A DNA stretch of 64,000 bases from Nocardioides abyssi (GTDB lineage: Bacteria > Actinomycetota > Actinomycetes > Propionibacteriales > Nocardioidaceae). Position numbers and translations under genes: made by a program. The notes beneath the pieces were generated by a model. It was not told the origin of the DNA, did not search any database, and saw only the letters and a program-made list of their open reading frames with translations. Every line of letters starts with the position of its first letter. Position 1 is the first letter of the stretch. The stretch lies in contig NZ_JAUHJR010000008.1 of assembly GCF_030412915.1 (NCBI RefSeq), positions 62,001 through 126,000 on the forward strand, written 5' to 3'. Of this stretch, positions 15,881 through 23,402 are shown one piece after another.

Positions 15881-15978
15881 CCCCGGAGGCCGCCCCCGGC
15901 GTGGACGTCACTGCTCGTCCGTACGCCGCGGGGCGGGCCCGCCTCACGACGTCGTCGCGCGAGAGCCACGGCCCGAGG

Positions 15979-16185
15979 TCAGCGCCGGGCGATCCCGTCG
16001 AGGCGCAGCACCGCGGACTCGTCGCGGTGCACACCGCTGCTGCCGACGTGGGCCTCGCTGATGCCGGGCCCGTTCTTGATGACGTGGACGAGCGCCATCC
16101 CGTGGCCGCGCCCGAGACCGACGTCGTCCTTCAGCCACCCCAGGATCTCGGCAGCCTTGGTGTCGGCGCCGTACCCGCGCTTGTG
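15979..16185 (-). pseudogene. DUF4287 gene remnant, N-terminus missing
   Basis: Read on the minus strand the segment gives HKRGYGADTKAAEILGWL and GLGRGHGMALVHVIKNGP, ending in VLRLDGIARR and a stop: the C-terminal two thirds of a DUF4287 protein. Upstream the frame meets a TGA at 16210-16212 with no usable start, and the N-terminal helix typical of the family is absent. It lies in the otherwise gene-free stretch 15881-16328, beside the start of the two-component block, so it may mark an old rearrangement edge. Confidence 0.65.
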
Positions 16186-16328
16186 ACTCCGCCGCCTATC
16201 GGTGACAGCTCAACGTCCGCTCATGTCGATGATCGTGCGCCCGCAGGCGCTCGCCTGCACTCCAGTCGAGTGTCCGGCAGGCGGCGCATCGACCCGGTCA
16301 GGTGGAAGCGGGCAGTACTCGCCTCGCG

Positions 16329-17867
16329 TCAACCGGCGGGGAGGTCGATCGAAACCACCGTCCGACCGGGCTCGCTGCACAATGACACCGAGCCGCCGTG
16401 GGCCGAGACGATGGCCTGCACGATCGAGAGGCCGAGGCCGGCGCCACCTTCGCGATTGCGTGAGCTGTCACCTCGCGCGAAGCGCTCGAAGGCGTGAGCG
16501 GTCAGCTCGGGTGAAACGCCCGGCCCGTCGTCCTGAACAGTCACGACGGTCCGGTCATGCTCGTGGTCGGCATGGGCGCCCACGGTGACGGTCGTTCCTG
16601 GCGGAGTGTGTTTCCGCGCGTTGGTGACGAGGTTGCTGAGCACCTGACGTAGCCGCTCCTCGTCTCCGTGCACCTCGACCGCCTCATCCGGGAGCTCCAG
16701 TCGCCACCGGTGCGATGGTGCAAGGACTTGGGCATCCCGGGTGACCTCGAGGAGGAGGCGGGTGAGATCGACAACTCCGGTGGCCAACGGTCGCCCCGCG
16801 TCGAGGCGAGCGAGGAGGAGGAGGTCCTCGACCAGCGAGGTCATGCGGGTCGACTCGTCCGCGACCCTGGCCAGCGCAGTGCGAACGGTTTCGACGTCAT
16901 CGGGGCGACGACGTGCGAGCTCGGTGTAGCCAACGACCGTTGCCAGCGGTGTGCGCAGCTCGTGGGAGGCGTCGGCGACGAACTGTCGGACCTGCTGCTC
17001 GCTGCGGTGACGAGCGCGCAACGAGGACTCCACGTGAGACAGCAGGGTGTGCAGGGCCGCGCCTACCTGTCCGACCTCGGTCGTGCCGTCGCGTAGGTGC
17101 GCCGGAACCCGGTCCTGCAAGTCCTCGACGTCGCCGGTGTCCAGAGGCAGGGCGGCGACGGCGTGCGCAGTGGCAGCGACCTTCCGCAGCGGACGCAGCT
17201 GACGCCTGACCACCACGAGGCCGACGCCCAGCGCCACCACGGCGCCGATGGCCACCAGAGCCACCTCCCACGTCACGATGGTGGACACCACGTCGTCGAC
17301 GTCATCGGTGGGCAGCCCGGAGATCACGGTGCCGCCGGGAAGAGACGTGACGACTACCAGGTAGGAGTCGCCGTCCTCGACCTCTACCCGGTGGGCGCGG
17401 CCGTCGGCGGGGACCTCGGACAGTCGGACGACGGTGCCGGTGCCGAGCAGCTCGGCCCCTCCTTGACCGGCCTGGCCCTCCGTGAGGATCCAACCGAAGT
17501 CTTCCTGCCCGGTGACGCCTATGAATGCGGTCAGTGAGCCCAGGTCCTGGATGCGCGGGCCTCCGGGACCGTCGTCGGGCCCACCGCGGTCTCCCGGGCT
17601 GCCGGCAAGACCGGGAACGACGCCCTGCTCGTACAGAGTCAGGTCGGCCGGCGCGCGCTGGGCGGAGCGCTGGACCTCGCCCTCGAGCCGGTCCAACAGG
17701 TAGCCACGGACACCAAGCGCTGTGGCGGCGGCGATCGCGGCCGCGACGACGACGACGAGCAGGACTGCAGAGAGCACGATCCGTGCGGTCAACGAGCGTG
17801 GAAGACTCGGACGCCGGTTGGGTCGACCAGACGCCCGAGAGGGCTCATACCTCCTCACCGGACTCAT
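16329..17867 (-). CDS. Sensor histidine kinase
   Basis: The 512-aa protein has a TM helix at ~28-50, an extracytoplasmic sensor of ~150 residues, a second TM helix at ~200-220, a HAMP linker (RRQLRPLRKVAATAHAVAALPLD), the H-box FVADASHELRTPL, an N-box (LSNLVTNARKHT) and G-boxes (DDGPGVS, GGAGLGLSIVQAI). It is of the OmpR-partner class similar to TrcS. Its ATG overlaps the stop of the response regulator gene, so both are made from one transcript. The direct repeats at 18610, 21033 and 22761 are candidate targets of the pair. Confidence 0.95.
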   Translation of the reverse strand: MSPVRRYEPSRASGRPNRRPSLPRSLTARIVLSAVLLVVVVAAAIAAATALGVRGYLLDRLEGEVQRSAQRAPADLTLYEQGVVPGLAGSPGDRGGPDDGPGGPRIQDLGSLTAFIGVTGQEDFGWILTEGQAGQGGAELLGTGTVVRLSEVPADGRAHRVEVEDGDSYLVVVTSLPGGTVISGLPTDDVDDVVSTIVTWEVALVAIGAVVALGVGLVVVRRQLRPLRKVAATAHAVAALPLDTGDVEDLQDRVPAHLRDGTTEVGQVGAALHTLLSHVESSLRARHRSEQQVRQFVADASHELRTPLATVVGYTELARRRPDDVETVRTALARVADESTRMTSLVEDLLLLARLDAGRPLATGVVDLTRLLLEVTRDAQVLAPSHRWRLELPDEAVEVHGDEERLRQVLSNLVTNARKHTPPGTTVTVGAHADHEHDRTVVTVQDDGPGVSPELTAHAFERFARGDSSRNREGGAGLGLSIVQAIVSAHGGSVSLCSEPGRTVVSIDLPAG

Positions 17868-18586
17868 CCGGCGGGCTTGAGGACGTAGCCGGCGCCGCGC
17901 ATCGTGTGGATCATCGGTATGCGTCCAGCGTCGACCTTCTTGCGGAGGTAGGAGATGTAGAGCTCGACCACATTGGCTTGACCGCCGAAGTCGTAGTTCC
18001 AGACTCGGTCGAGGATCTGAGCCTTGCTGAGCACCCGGCGCGGGTTGCGCATGAGGAAGCGCAACAGCTCGAACTCGGTGGCGGTCAGGGTGATCTCTTC
18101 ATCCCCGCGGCGTACCTCGTGGCTGTCCTCGTCGAGGGTGAGGTCGCCGACGGTCAGTACCGATGAGGTCGCCGCCTGTTGTGCACCCGCGCGTCGCAGG
18201 AGGCCCCGGAGCCGGGCGACCACCTCCTCCAACGAGAAGGGCTTGGTCACGTAGTCGTCCCCGCCAGCGGTGAGGCCGGCGATCCGGTCCTCGACGGCGT
18301 CGCGGGCGGTCAGGAAGACGACGGGGACATCCGGCGCGGTGGCTCGCATCCGCCGCAGCACCTCGAGGCCGTCGAAGTCGGGCAGCATCATGTCGAGCAC
18401 CACTGCGTCGGGACGCTGCGTCTTTGCGGTGCTGACCGCCTTGGCACCAGTGTGCGCGATCTCGACGTGCCAGCCCTCGTAGCGCAGCGCCATAGCGATC
18501 AGCTCAGCGAGATTGACCTCGTCGTCGACGACCAGCACCCGTAGGGGCGAGCCGTCGAGGCGAGTCAGAGTTCGGGCGGTCTCCAT
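17864..18586 (-). CDS. OmpR-family response regulator
   Basis: From METARTLTRLDG at 18586 the protein is 240 aa: a receiver domain (VLVVDDEVNLAEL; phospho-acceptor Asp65 in VVLDMMLPD; switch residues in FLTAR and VTKPF) and a winged-helix effector (LTATEFELLRFLMRNPRRVLSKAQILDRVW, ELYISYLRKKVD, RGAGYVLKPA). A start at 18607 is also possible, but the TGTGG-N6-TGTGA element at 18610-18625 would then abut it. The gene leads the kinase operon and may be autoregulated through that element. Confidence 0.95.
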   Translation of the reverse strand: METARTLTRLDGSPLRVLVVDDEVNLAELIAMALRYEGWHVEIAHTGAKAVSTAKTQRPDAVVLDMMLPDFDGLEVLRRMRATAPDVPVVFLTARDAVEDRIAGLTAGGDDYVTKPFSLEEVVARLRGLLRRAGAQQAATSSVLTVGDLTLDEDSHEVRRGDEEITLTATEFELLRFLMRNPRRVLSKAQILDRVWNYDFGGQANVVELYISYLRKKVDAGRIPMIHTMRGAGYVLKPAG

Positions 18587-18609
18587 GGCACCAGCCTGGC
18601 TCGACAACC

Positions 18610-18625
18610 TGTGGGTCTGCTGTGA
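18610..18625 (-). promoter_or_regulatory. TGTGR-N6-TGTGA direct repeat upstream of the response regulator
   Basis: TGTGG (18610-18614) and TGTGA (18621-18625) repeat with an 11-base period, one helical turn, as expected for a head-to-tail OmpR-type dimer. Near-identical pairs stand at 21033-21048 and 22761-22776 in front of the lipoprotein and DUF4956 genes. The region 18587-18925 otherwise holds only the hairpin at 18673-18706 and no convincing gene. Confidence 0.55.
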
Positions 18626-18672
18626 GGGGGCACAGCGTGTCCATTCCAGGCGTCAGCGTCAGACCCATGGAC

Positions 18673-18706
18673 GACGGCCCCGGGACGGGACTTCCCTCGG
18701 GCCGTC
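18673..18706 (-). terminator. Hairpin between the lipoprotein operon and the two-component operon
   Basis: GACGGCCC (18673-18680) pairs with GGGCCGTC (18699-18706) around an 18-base loop. It is downstream of the stop at 18926 and upstream of the regulator promoter, a sensible place for a terminator, but no T-run follows. Confidence 0.4.
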
Positions 18707-18925
18707 GAACGAGGGCGCGACGCCGAGTCAACCGATATGGCGGCGCCGAGGGTCACGCGGCCGCGCTGGTCGACCATCTACGCCGCCCGGCCGGCGGGAT
18801 GGCACAGCCGGTGGTTCTCGGACCGGTCCGTCGTCTCCTCGGGACGGCGCGACGTGCGGGATTCGTAGCCTGCCGGCGGACGCGCGGCCGCCCCCGCAGC
18901 AAGGCGGCGGGGGCGACCAAGACGG

Positions 18926-19372
18926 TCAGCTCTGTTGTTCGGAGTCGTCGGGGACGCTGGTGCTGGCGTCGGGCTGGCCATCGCCGTCGAGGTCGGGCGC
19001 CTGTCCGGTATCTCCTGAGCCCGGGTCGGACTCGCCGTCCGTCGAGCCGCCCATCTGTCCGCCCATCGGTTCACCAGGGCCACCCATGCGGCCGTCGGGG
19101 GGCCCGCCGAACCTGGGATCGTCCTGGCCGGTCCCCGTCACCTGCGACGGGTTCGTCCCGTCTCCGGCCGGGTCCGCGACGGCGTACCCGATGCCGAACC
19201 CCGCGCCCCCAATGACCAGGGCAGCCGCGGTGGCTGCGGCGAGGGCAGGGGTGCGGCCGCGGGTGAGGCGCTCCTTCCAGCCCCGCGTCGCCATTGCAGC
19301 TTCGGGGGCGGGGTTGGTGGCGGGGTTGGGCGTGAGAGGGGTCGTCGTGTCGAGGTCGTGCTGTGCATCCAT
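18926..19372 (-). CDS. Single-pass membrane protein with Gly/Asp-rich external tail
   Basis: The 148-aa product has a cytoplasmic Thr/Pro-rich start, a basic stretch (RGWKERLTRGR), one TM helix (PALAAATAAALVIGGAGFGIGYAVA) and an extracytoplasmic tail rich in Gly, Asp and Pro (FGGPPDGRMGGPGEPMGGQMGG; PDLDGDGQPD). The DxDGDGxxD stretch looks like a lone calcium-binding loop. It follows the beta-helix lipoprotein gene by 51 bases and is probably co-transcribed and co-located with it. No family is recognised. Confidence 0.75.
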   Translation of the reverse strand: MDAQHDLDTTTPLTPNPATNPAPEAAMATRGWKERLTRGRTPALAAATAAALVIGGAGFGIGYAVADPAGDGTNPSQVTGTGQDDPRFGGPPDGRMGGPGEPMGGQMGGSTDGESDPGSGDTGQAPDLDGDGQPDASTSVPDDSEQQS

Positions 19373-19423
19373 GGTGGTTCCTTCGCGTTGTCGTGGTGGT
19401 GGAGGGCGCTGGCGGTCCGCGCT

Positions 19424-20938
19424 TCAGCCGCCCATGGGTCCGTGGCTGCCGGCCGGTGCCTCGCCGGCCGTGACCTCGGTGTCGGTGCCGTCGACGGTGA
19501 CCGTGTAGGTCGCCCCGTGCTCGAGGTCGGCCGAGGAGAAGGTGACCGAGGCGAAGTCCTTCTCGACCGTGTAGGACGCAATCTGGGTGCCGTCGGCTGC
19601 GGTGATGACAACCTCGGAACCGGCTGCCGCGGCGCCGGGCAGGGCGGTGGAGACCCACGCCTGCGGCGAGTCGGGGGACGGGGCGACCATCATCCCGGCG
19701 CTGCCGGTGGCGAGGAGGGTGCCGCCGGACACGTCGAACGTCCCGTTGACGTCCACTGCGCCGTTCCCGTCGCTCGTCGGGCCGTAGACGGTGATGTCGC
19801 CGCCGGCGATGACGGCGTTGCCGTTGGAATCCAGCCCGTCACCGCTTGCCCAGACCTCGAGGGTGCCGCCGTTGACGACGAGGTTGAGCGAGTCGTCGGT
19901 CGCCATGGAGCCGCCGCCACCCCCCGCGTCCGGGGGGCCGCCGCTGCCGTCGGTGCTGGCGCTGTCGTCGGAGGTGGCGACGTTGACGCCGTCGTCGGCG
20001 GAGTGCAGCTCGATGTCGCCGCCGTCGATGATGATCAGCGAACCCTCCATGGCTTCGGTGGAGCCGGCGACGTCGATCGTGCCGCCGGCCACGAGCACCT
20101 GGACGCCCTTGATGCCGTCGTCCTGGGAGCTGACCTCGACGGAGCCACCTTCGACCAGGACGAACCCGGACCCGGGGTCGGTGGTGTTGTCGGACTTGAT
20201 GCCGTCGTCCACGGCGTCGACGGCGATGTCTCCGCCGCTGATCGCGAGGTAGTCCTTGCCGATGATGCCGTCGTCGACGGACGTGACCTCGATGGTTCCG
20301 CCGGTGATGACCAGGCCGTCCTTGCCGACGATGCCGTTGTTGGTGTTGCCGGTGACGGCGAGGGCCCCGGTTCCGCCGATGGTCAGGTCAGCGGTCGAAT
20401 GGAGCGCTGCGGTGGGGGCATCCTCAGAGGTGTCGGCGTACGACGTCGCGTCGGTCAGCGTGTTGGTGCTGCCCTCCGCGAGCACGACTGTCACCGACTC
20501 GGCGCCCACGACGTTGACGGCTGAAGTGGACTCCGAGGAAATGGAGACGTCGTCGAGGACCAGGCGTACGACGCCGTCGCCCGCACTGTCGACGACGAGC
20601 TGGCCGTCGAGCTCGCCGCTGAGCCGGTAGGTTCCGGGGGCGTTGATGGTGACGGTGCCGTCCTCGGAGCTGACAGCTTCGCTGTCCGTTTCCGCTGCGC
20701 CTCCGGAGAGGGTCACGTCGACCACCTCGGACTCGTCGTAGGACGTGTCACCGGTCTCGACCTCGACGTTGCCGCTGAGCGCGTCGGTCACGGTGGTCGC
20801 GTCGCTGACGGCGACCGAGGACGTGCTGGAGTCGGCGGAGGTCGTGGTGAGGTCAGCCGTGGTTGAAGTACTGCAACCGGCGAGCAGAGCGGTGGCCGCG
20901 GTGGCGGCCAGAGCCCGGCGGAGTCGGAGATGTCGCAC
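19424..20938 (-). CDS. Cell-surface lipoprotein with beta-helix carbohydrate-binding domain (Cthe_2159 type)
   Basis: From the GTG at 20938 (after AAAGGCAAC) the product is 504 aa. It has a lipoprotein signal with lipobox LLAGC (Cys22), then a Ser/Thr/Asp-rich linker and a long series of right-handed beta-helix turns of the form GGTIEVTSVDDGIIGKDYL-A-ISGG, matching the carbohydrate-binding domain first described in Cthe_2159, which binds acidic polysaccharide with calcium. A Gly/Pro break (GPPDAGGGGGS) splits the helix. It probably sits on the outer membrane face or cell wall. A direct repeat 95 bases upstream links it to the two-component system. Confidence 0.88.
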   Translation of the reverse strand: MRHLRLRRALAATAATALLAGCSTSTTADLTTTSADSSTSSVAVSDATTVTDALSGNVEVETGDTSYDESEVVDVTLSGGAAETDSEAVSSEDGTVTINAPGTYRLSGELDGQLVVDSAGDGVVRLVLDDVSISSESTSAVNVVGAESVTVVLAEGSTNTLTDATSYADTSEDAPTAALHSTADLTIGGTGALAVTGNTNNGIVGKDGLVITGGTIEVTSVDDGIIGKDYLAISGGDIAVDAVDDGIKSDNTTDPGSGFVLVEGGSVEVSSQDDGIKGVQVLVAGGTIDVAGSTEAMEGSLIIIDGGDIELHSADDGVNVATSDDSASTDGSGGPPDAGGGGGSMATDDSLNLVVNGGTLEVWASGDGLDSNGNAVIAGGDITVYGPTSDGNGAVDVNGTFDVSGGTLLATGSAGMMVAPSPDSPQAWVSTALPGAAAAGSEVVITAADGTQIASYTVEKDFASVTFSSADLEHGATYTVTVDGTDTEVTAGEAPAGSHGPMGG

Positions 20939-21032
20939 GATGTTGCCTTTCTGGTGTGGGGCTTGCGGTGGGCAGTGGTGCCCGGTGCTGAGGACTCTGG
21001 TCGGCGGTTCTTTCGCTGAGGTGGCATGACCT

Positions 21033-21048
21033 TGTGAGTGTTCTGTGA
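21033..21048 (-). promoter_or_regulatory. TGTGA-N6-TGTGA direct repeat upstream of the lipoprotein operon
   Basis: Two perfect TGTGA half-sites (21033-21037 and 21044-21048) with an 11-base period lie 95 bases upstream of the lipoprotein start, in the 355-base gap 20939-21293. The rest of that gap holds no convincing gene; the leader ends in the AAAGGCAAC ribosome-binding region. Confidence 0.6.
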
Positions 21049-21293
21049 GCCCTGGCCGGAACGGCACGGGTAGCTCGGGAGGGGTGCCTCCGACCCTCGG
21101 CGACCGCCGACGAGCGAGTGGGTCGGGCCGCACAGAACCCCGAGAGGTGTCAGAGACCGGACCGGATCGTCGCCGCGGCGACAGCATTGCGGGCCTCGTG
21201 ACCGGGTCCGCCGCACACGGTGACGCGCGGAGCGTCTCGGGCGCCGCCATCCCTCGGCCCGCGGCCCTCGACGACCGACAGGCCGGGGGCACC

Positions 21294-22073
21294 TCAGGCC
21301 GGGATGTCCCGGGTGATGGTTAGGTTGGCCGCGAGGTCGCGGGTGATCACGCGGTGCCAGCGGTTGGCGGGGAGCTCGGGTGTCAGCAGTGCCAGCCCTG
21401 TTCCGTACTTGGAGATTCGTCTGGGGCGGTGCCCGAGTCCCCACATGTGGCGGTCGAGCGGGCCGGCCGCGCCCGGTGGGGTCTTGGACTCCACGACGGA
21501 CGCGGCGTCGAGTGCAGCACGACCGAATGGCGAGGACCACACCAGACGACGGTCGATCGTCGCCCGGCCTGCGCCGTCCGGGAGCAAGATGGTCGACCGC
21601 TGGTACGAGGTGCGCAGGGTCGGGACGAGGCCGTGCACGTTGATCCGGACGCTTCCTCCAGCGCCTAGCCGGGCCGACAACCACATCGCTGCTTCGTCGC
21701 CGATGTCGTCGCGCGACGATGCGTCGTAGGGCATCCGCTCCTTGACGGTCTCCCCCCGGCCGCCTCGGGTCTTGACCTCCAGCCAGCACTCGCCGGTGTC
21801 GGCATAGACGCGGGTGCGGACCTTCCAGCGGCGACGGCGGGGATGAGCAGACGCGGCCCAGCTCGTCAGCTCGGTCGTGTCGAAGTAGGTGGACTCGTAG
21901 GTCGAGGCCCGGCGGCCGTCGATCTCGAGCACGCGGAGGCCAGGAAGGCCCCGTAGCAAGCCACGAAGGTCGTGCTGGGGGACGACGTACTTCCGATCGG
22001 TCCGGACAAGCAACTCCGCGGTGGCGTTGAGTGAGTCGAGATCGATGGCTGGGAGCCCGGCGAGGTCGTCCAT
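21294..22073 (-). CDS. VTC-domain protein (polyphosphate polymerase-like)
   Basis: The 259-aa protein has the charged tunnel motifs of the VTC domain: RTDRKYVV near residue 24, ESTYFDTTELTSW, RRWKVRTRVY, CWLEVKTRGGRGETVKERM, ATIDRRLVW, VVESKT and the late RRISKYGTGLALL. In yeast Vtc4 this tunnel makes polyphosphate from ATP; bacterial VTC proteins next to DUF4956 genes are uncharacterised. Its start is one base from the DUF4956 stop, so both come from the promoter carrying the direct repeat at 22761. Confidence 0.9.
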   Translation of the reverse strand: MDDLAGLPAIDLDSLNATAELLVRTDRKYVVPQHDLRGLLRGLPGLRVLEIDGRRASTYESTYFDTTELTSWAASAHPRRRRWKVRTRVYADTGECWLEVKTRGGRGETVKERMPYDASSRDDIGDEAAMWLSARLGAGGSVRINVHGLVPTLRTSYQRSTILLPDGAGRATIDRRLVWSSPFGRAALDAASVVESKTPPGAAGPLDRHMWGLGHRPRRISKYGTGLALLTPELPANRWHRVITRDLAANLTITRDIPA

Positions 22074-22074
22074 G

Positions 22075-22686
22075 TCAGCGGACAGCGACGGTCGGCGCGG
22101 TGCTGGTGACGCGTTCCGACTCCGGCATTGAGTCCCGCGAGGCCTGCTGGGCATAGCGCACGTCCACGGTCGTCGAGTCGTTGACGAGGTCGACGCGCAG
22201 CGGGATGGCCCGATGGACCCGCGCACCAAGGACCAGCTCAAGGCGCTGCACCAAGTTCGACTCATCGGTGATCGCGGAATCGAGGACCACGACCTGCTGG
22301 CGGGCGCCGCGCTGGAGGGCGGTGGTGTCGGCGATCGCGACGACCGCGACCAGGAGCCCCATCAGGGTCACGGCCAACGCCGGGTCACCGGTGCCAAGGC
22401 CCCCGAGAAGGCCCAGTGCGAGGGACGCAAAGTAGTAGGCGATCTCGTGCTGCCCGAGCTCGGTCGAACGCAGCCGGATGATCGAGAGGACCCCGAACAG
22501 ACCGAGCCCCAGACCGACGGTGGCGGCGCTGCTGGACAGGGCGATCGTGACGGCCAGGACGCCTACGTTCACCGCGAGGAACGCTGTGACCAGGTCGGCA
22601 CGACGGTGACGCGGGAAGTAGACGGCGAGGGCCAGGACGGCGACGGCGACGGCATCGGCCGCGGCGAGCAGGTACGTGGTGGTCAT
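22075..22686 (-). CDS. DUF4956 membrane protein
   Basis: The 203-aa protein has about four TM helices in its first 125 residues, including the family hallmark GLGLGLFGVLSIIRLRSTELGQHEIAYYFASLALGLLGG, and a cytoplasmic tail (LQRGARQQVVVLDSAITDESNLVQRLELVLGARVHRAIPLRVDLVNDSTTVDVRY). DUF4956 proteins are almost always found with VTC-domain genes and are assumed to form a membrane complex with them. The direct repeat TGTGA-N6-TGTGA lies 75 bases upstream. Confidence 0.92.
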   Translation of the reverse strand: MTTTYLLAAADAVAVAVLALAVYFPRHRRADLVTAFLAVNVGVLAVTIALSSSAATVGLGLGLFGVLSIIRLRSTELGQHEIAYYFASLALGLLGGLGTGDPALAVTLMGLLVAVVAIADTTALQRGARQQVVVLDSAITDESNLVQRLELVLGARVHRAIPLRVDLVNDSTTVDVRYAQQASRDSMPESERVTSTAPTVAVR

Positions 22687-22760
22687 CCGAGGTTTCCTTC
22701 ACTGGAGATTGGCGAGTCCCCACGGTGGGCCGCCGCCCTGTCCCGGCGCTGGCCCGACAC

Positions 22761-22776
22761 TGTGAAGCGTCTGTGA
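22761..22776 (-). promoter_or_regulatory. TGTGA-N6-TGTGA direct repeat upstream of DUF4956-VTC
   Basis: TGTGA at 22761-22765 and 22772-22776, period 11, stands 75 bases before the DUF4956 start. It is the third member of the direct-repeat set also seen at 18610 and 21033, all in the same orientation relative to their genes. Confidence 0.6.
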
Positions 22777-22869
22777 TGGAGGCTGACGAACGCGCCAGGA
22801 AGTTTTCGGGCCTGTCCTCGCCGAACTGGACCGCTTGGAAGGCACCGCCTTCGCGTCGTCTGTCGCGGC

Positions 22870-23295
22870 GTGGTCGTACGCGGCTTTGAGATCCTGGGCG
22901 ACTCGAGGTCCTTCCCGCACGGGGAGTCGGTCTCGATGTCCCTGGGCGGCGAACCAGTCGTCTCGGTCGATGACATGGCCGCCGCCCTGTCGCAGCGGAG
23001 GATCTGGCAGATCTGTCCGGCCGACCGGGACGTGTACGGGGCTTCGTCGTGCCCGGTGGACCTCCGCGGTCCCATCACGAGCGCCGTCGTGAACGACACC
23101 CCGCTGGTCTACTCGGCCGAGTACAGCGAGGTCACGTGTGCCGCCACGAGGACGGGCCCGCTGCCGCCCGGCCGCCGTGTGGTCCTCAGGCCCAGCCCGG
23201 ACTGGCGCACGTGCGCCAGCGACTTCGCGCTGGTGCTAGCCGCTGACGATCACGGGAGACTCCGGGAGATCGACCTGACACTCTCGACACCCTGA
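22870..23295 (+). CDS. Hypothetical protein, possibly 5'-truncated
   Basis: The 141-aa frame has protein-like composition, with a four-Cys region (WQICPADRDVYGASSCPVDLRGP ... EVTCAATRTGP ... WRTCASDFALVLAADDHGRL) suggesting an extracytoplasmic disulfide-bonded domain. There is no signal peptide and no obvious ribosome-binding site at the GTG at 22870, so the gene may be a 5'-truncated remnant. No family is recognised. Confidence 0.45.
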   Translation: MVVRGFEILGDSRSFPHGESVSMSLGGEPVVSVDDMAAALSQRRIWQICPADRDVYGASSCPVDLRGPITSAVVNDTPLVYSAEYSEVTCAATRTGPLPPGRRVVLRPSPDWRTCASDFALVLAADDHGRLREIDLTLSTP

Positions 23296-23402
23296 CCTGG
23301 TCCCCGACCGGATCCCTGACCGGCAGCCGAGCCAGCGTGATGACCGACCGGTCCCGGGAGCGGCTCCGCAGCAGGAGGGGCCGACCCGGATAGCGTCCGG
23401 GG

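Noticed and set aside
18622-19215. Plus-strand frame in the gap upstream of the response regulator
   Set aside because: Arg/Gly-rich shadow composition, no ribosome-binding site, and it overlaps the lipoprotein operon's last gene.
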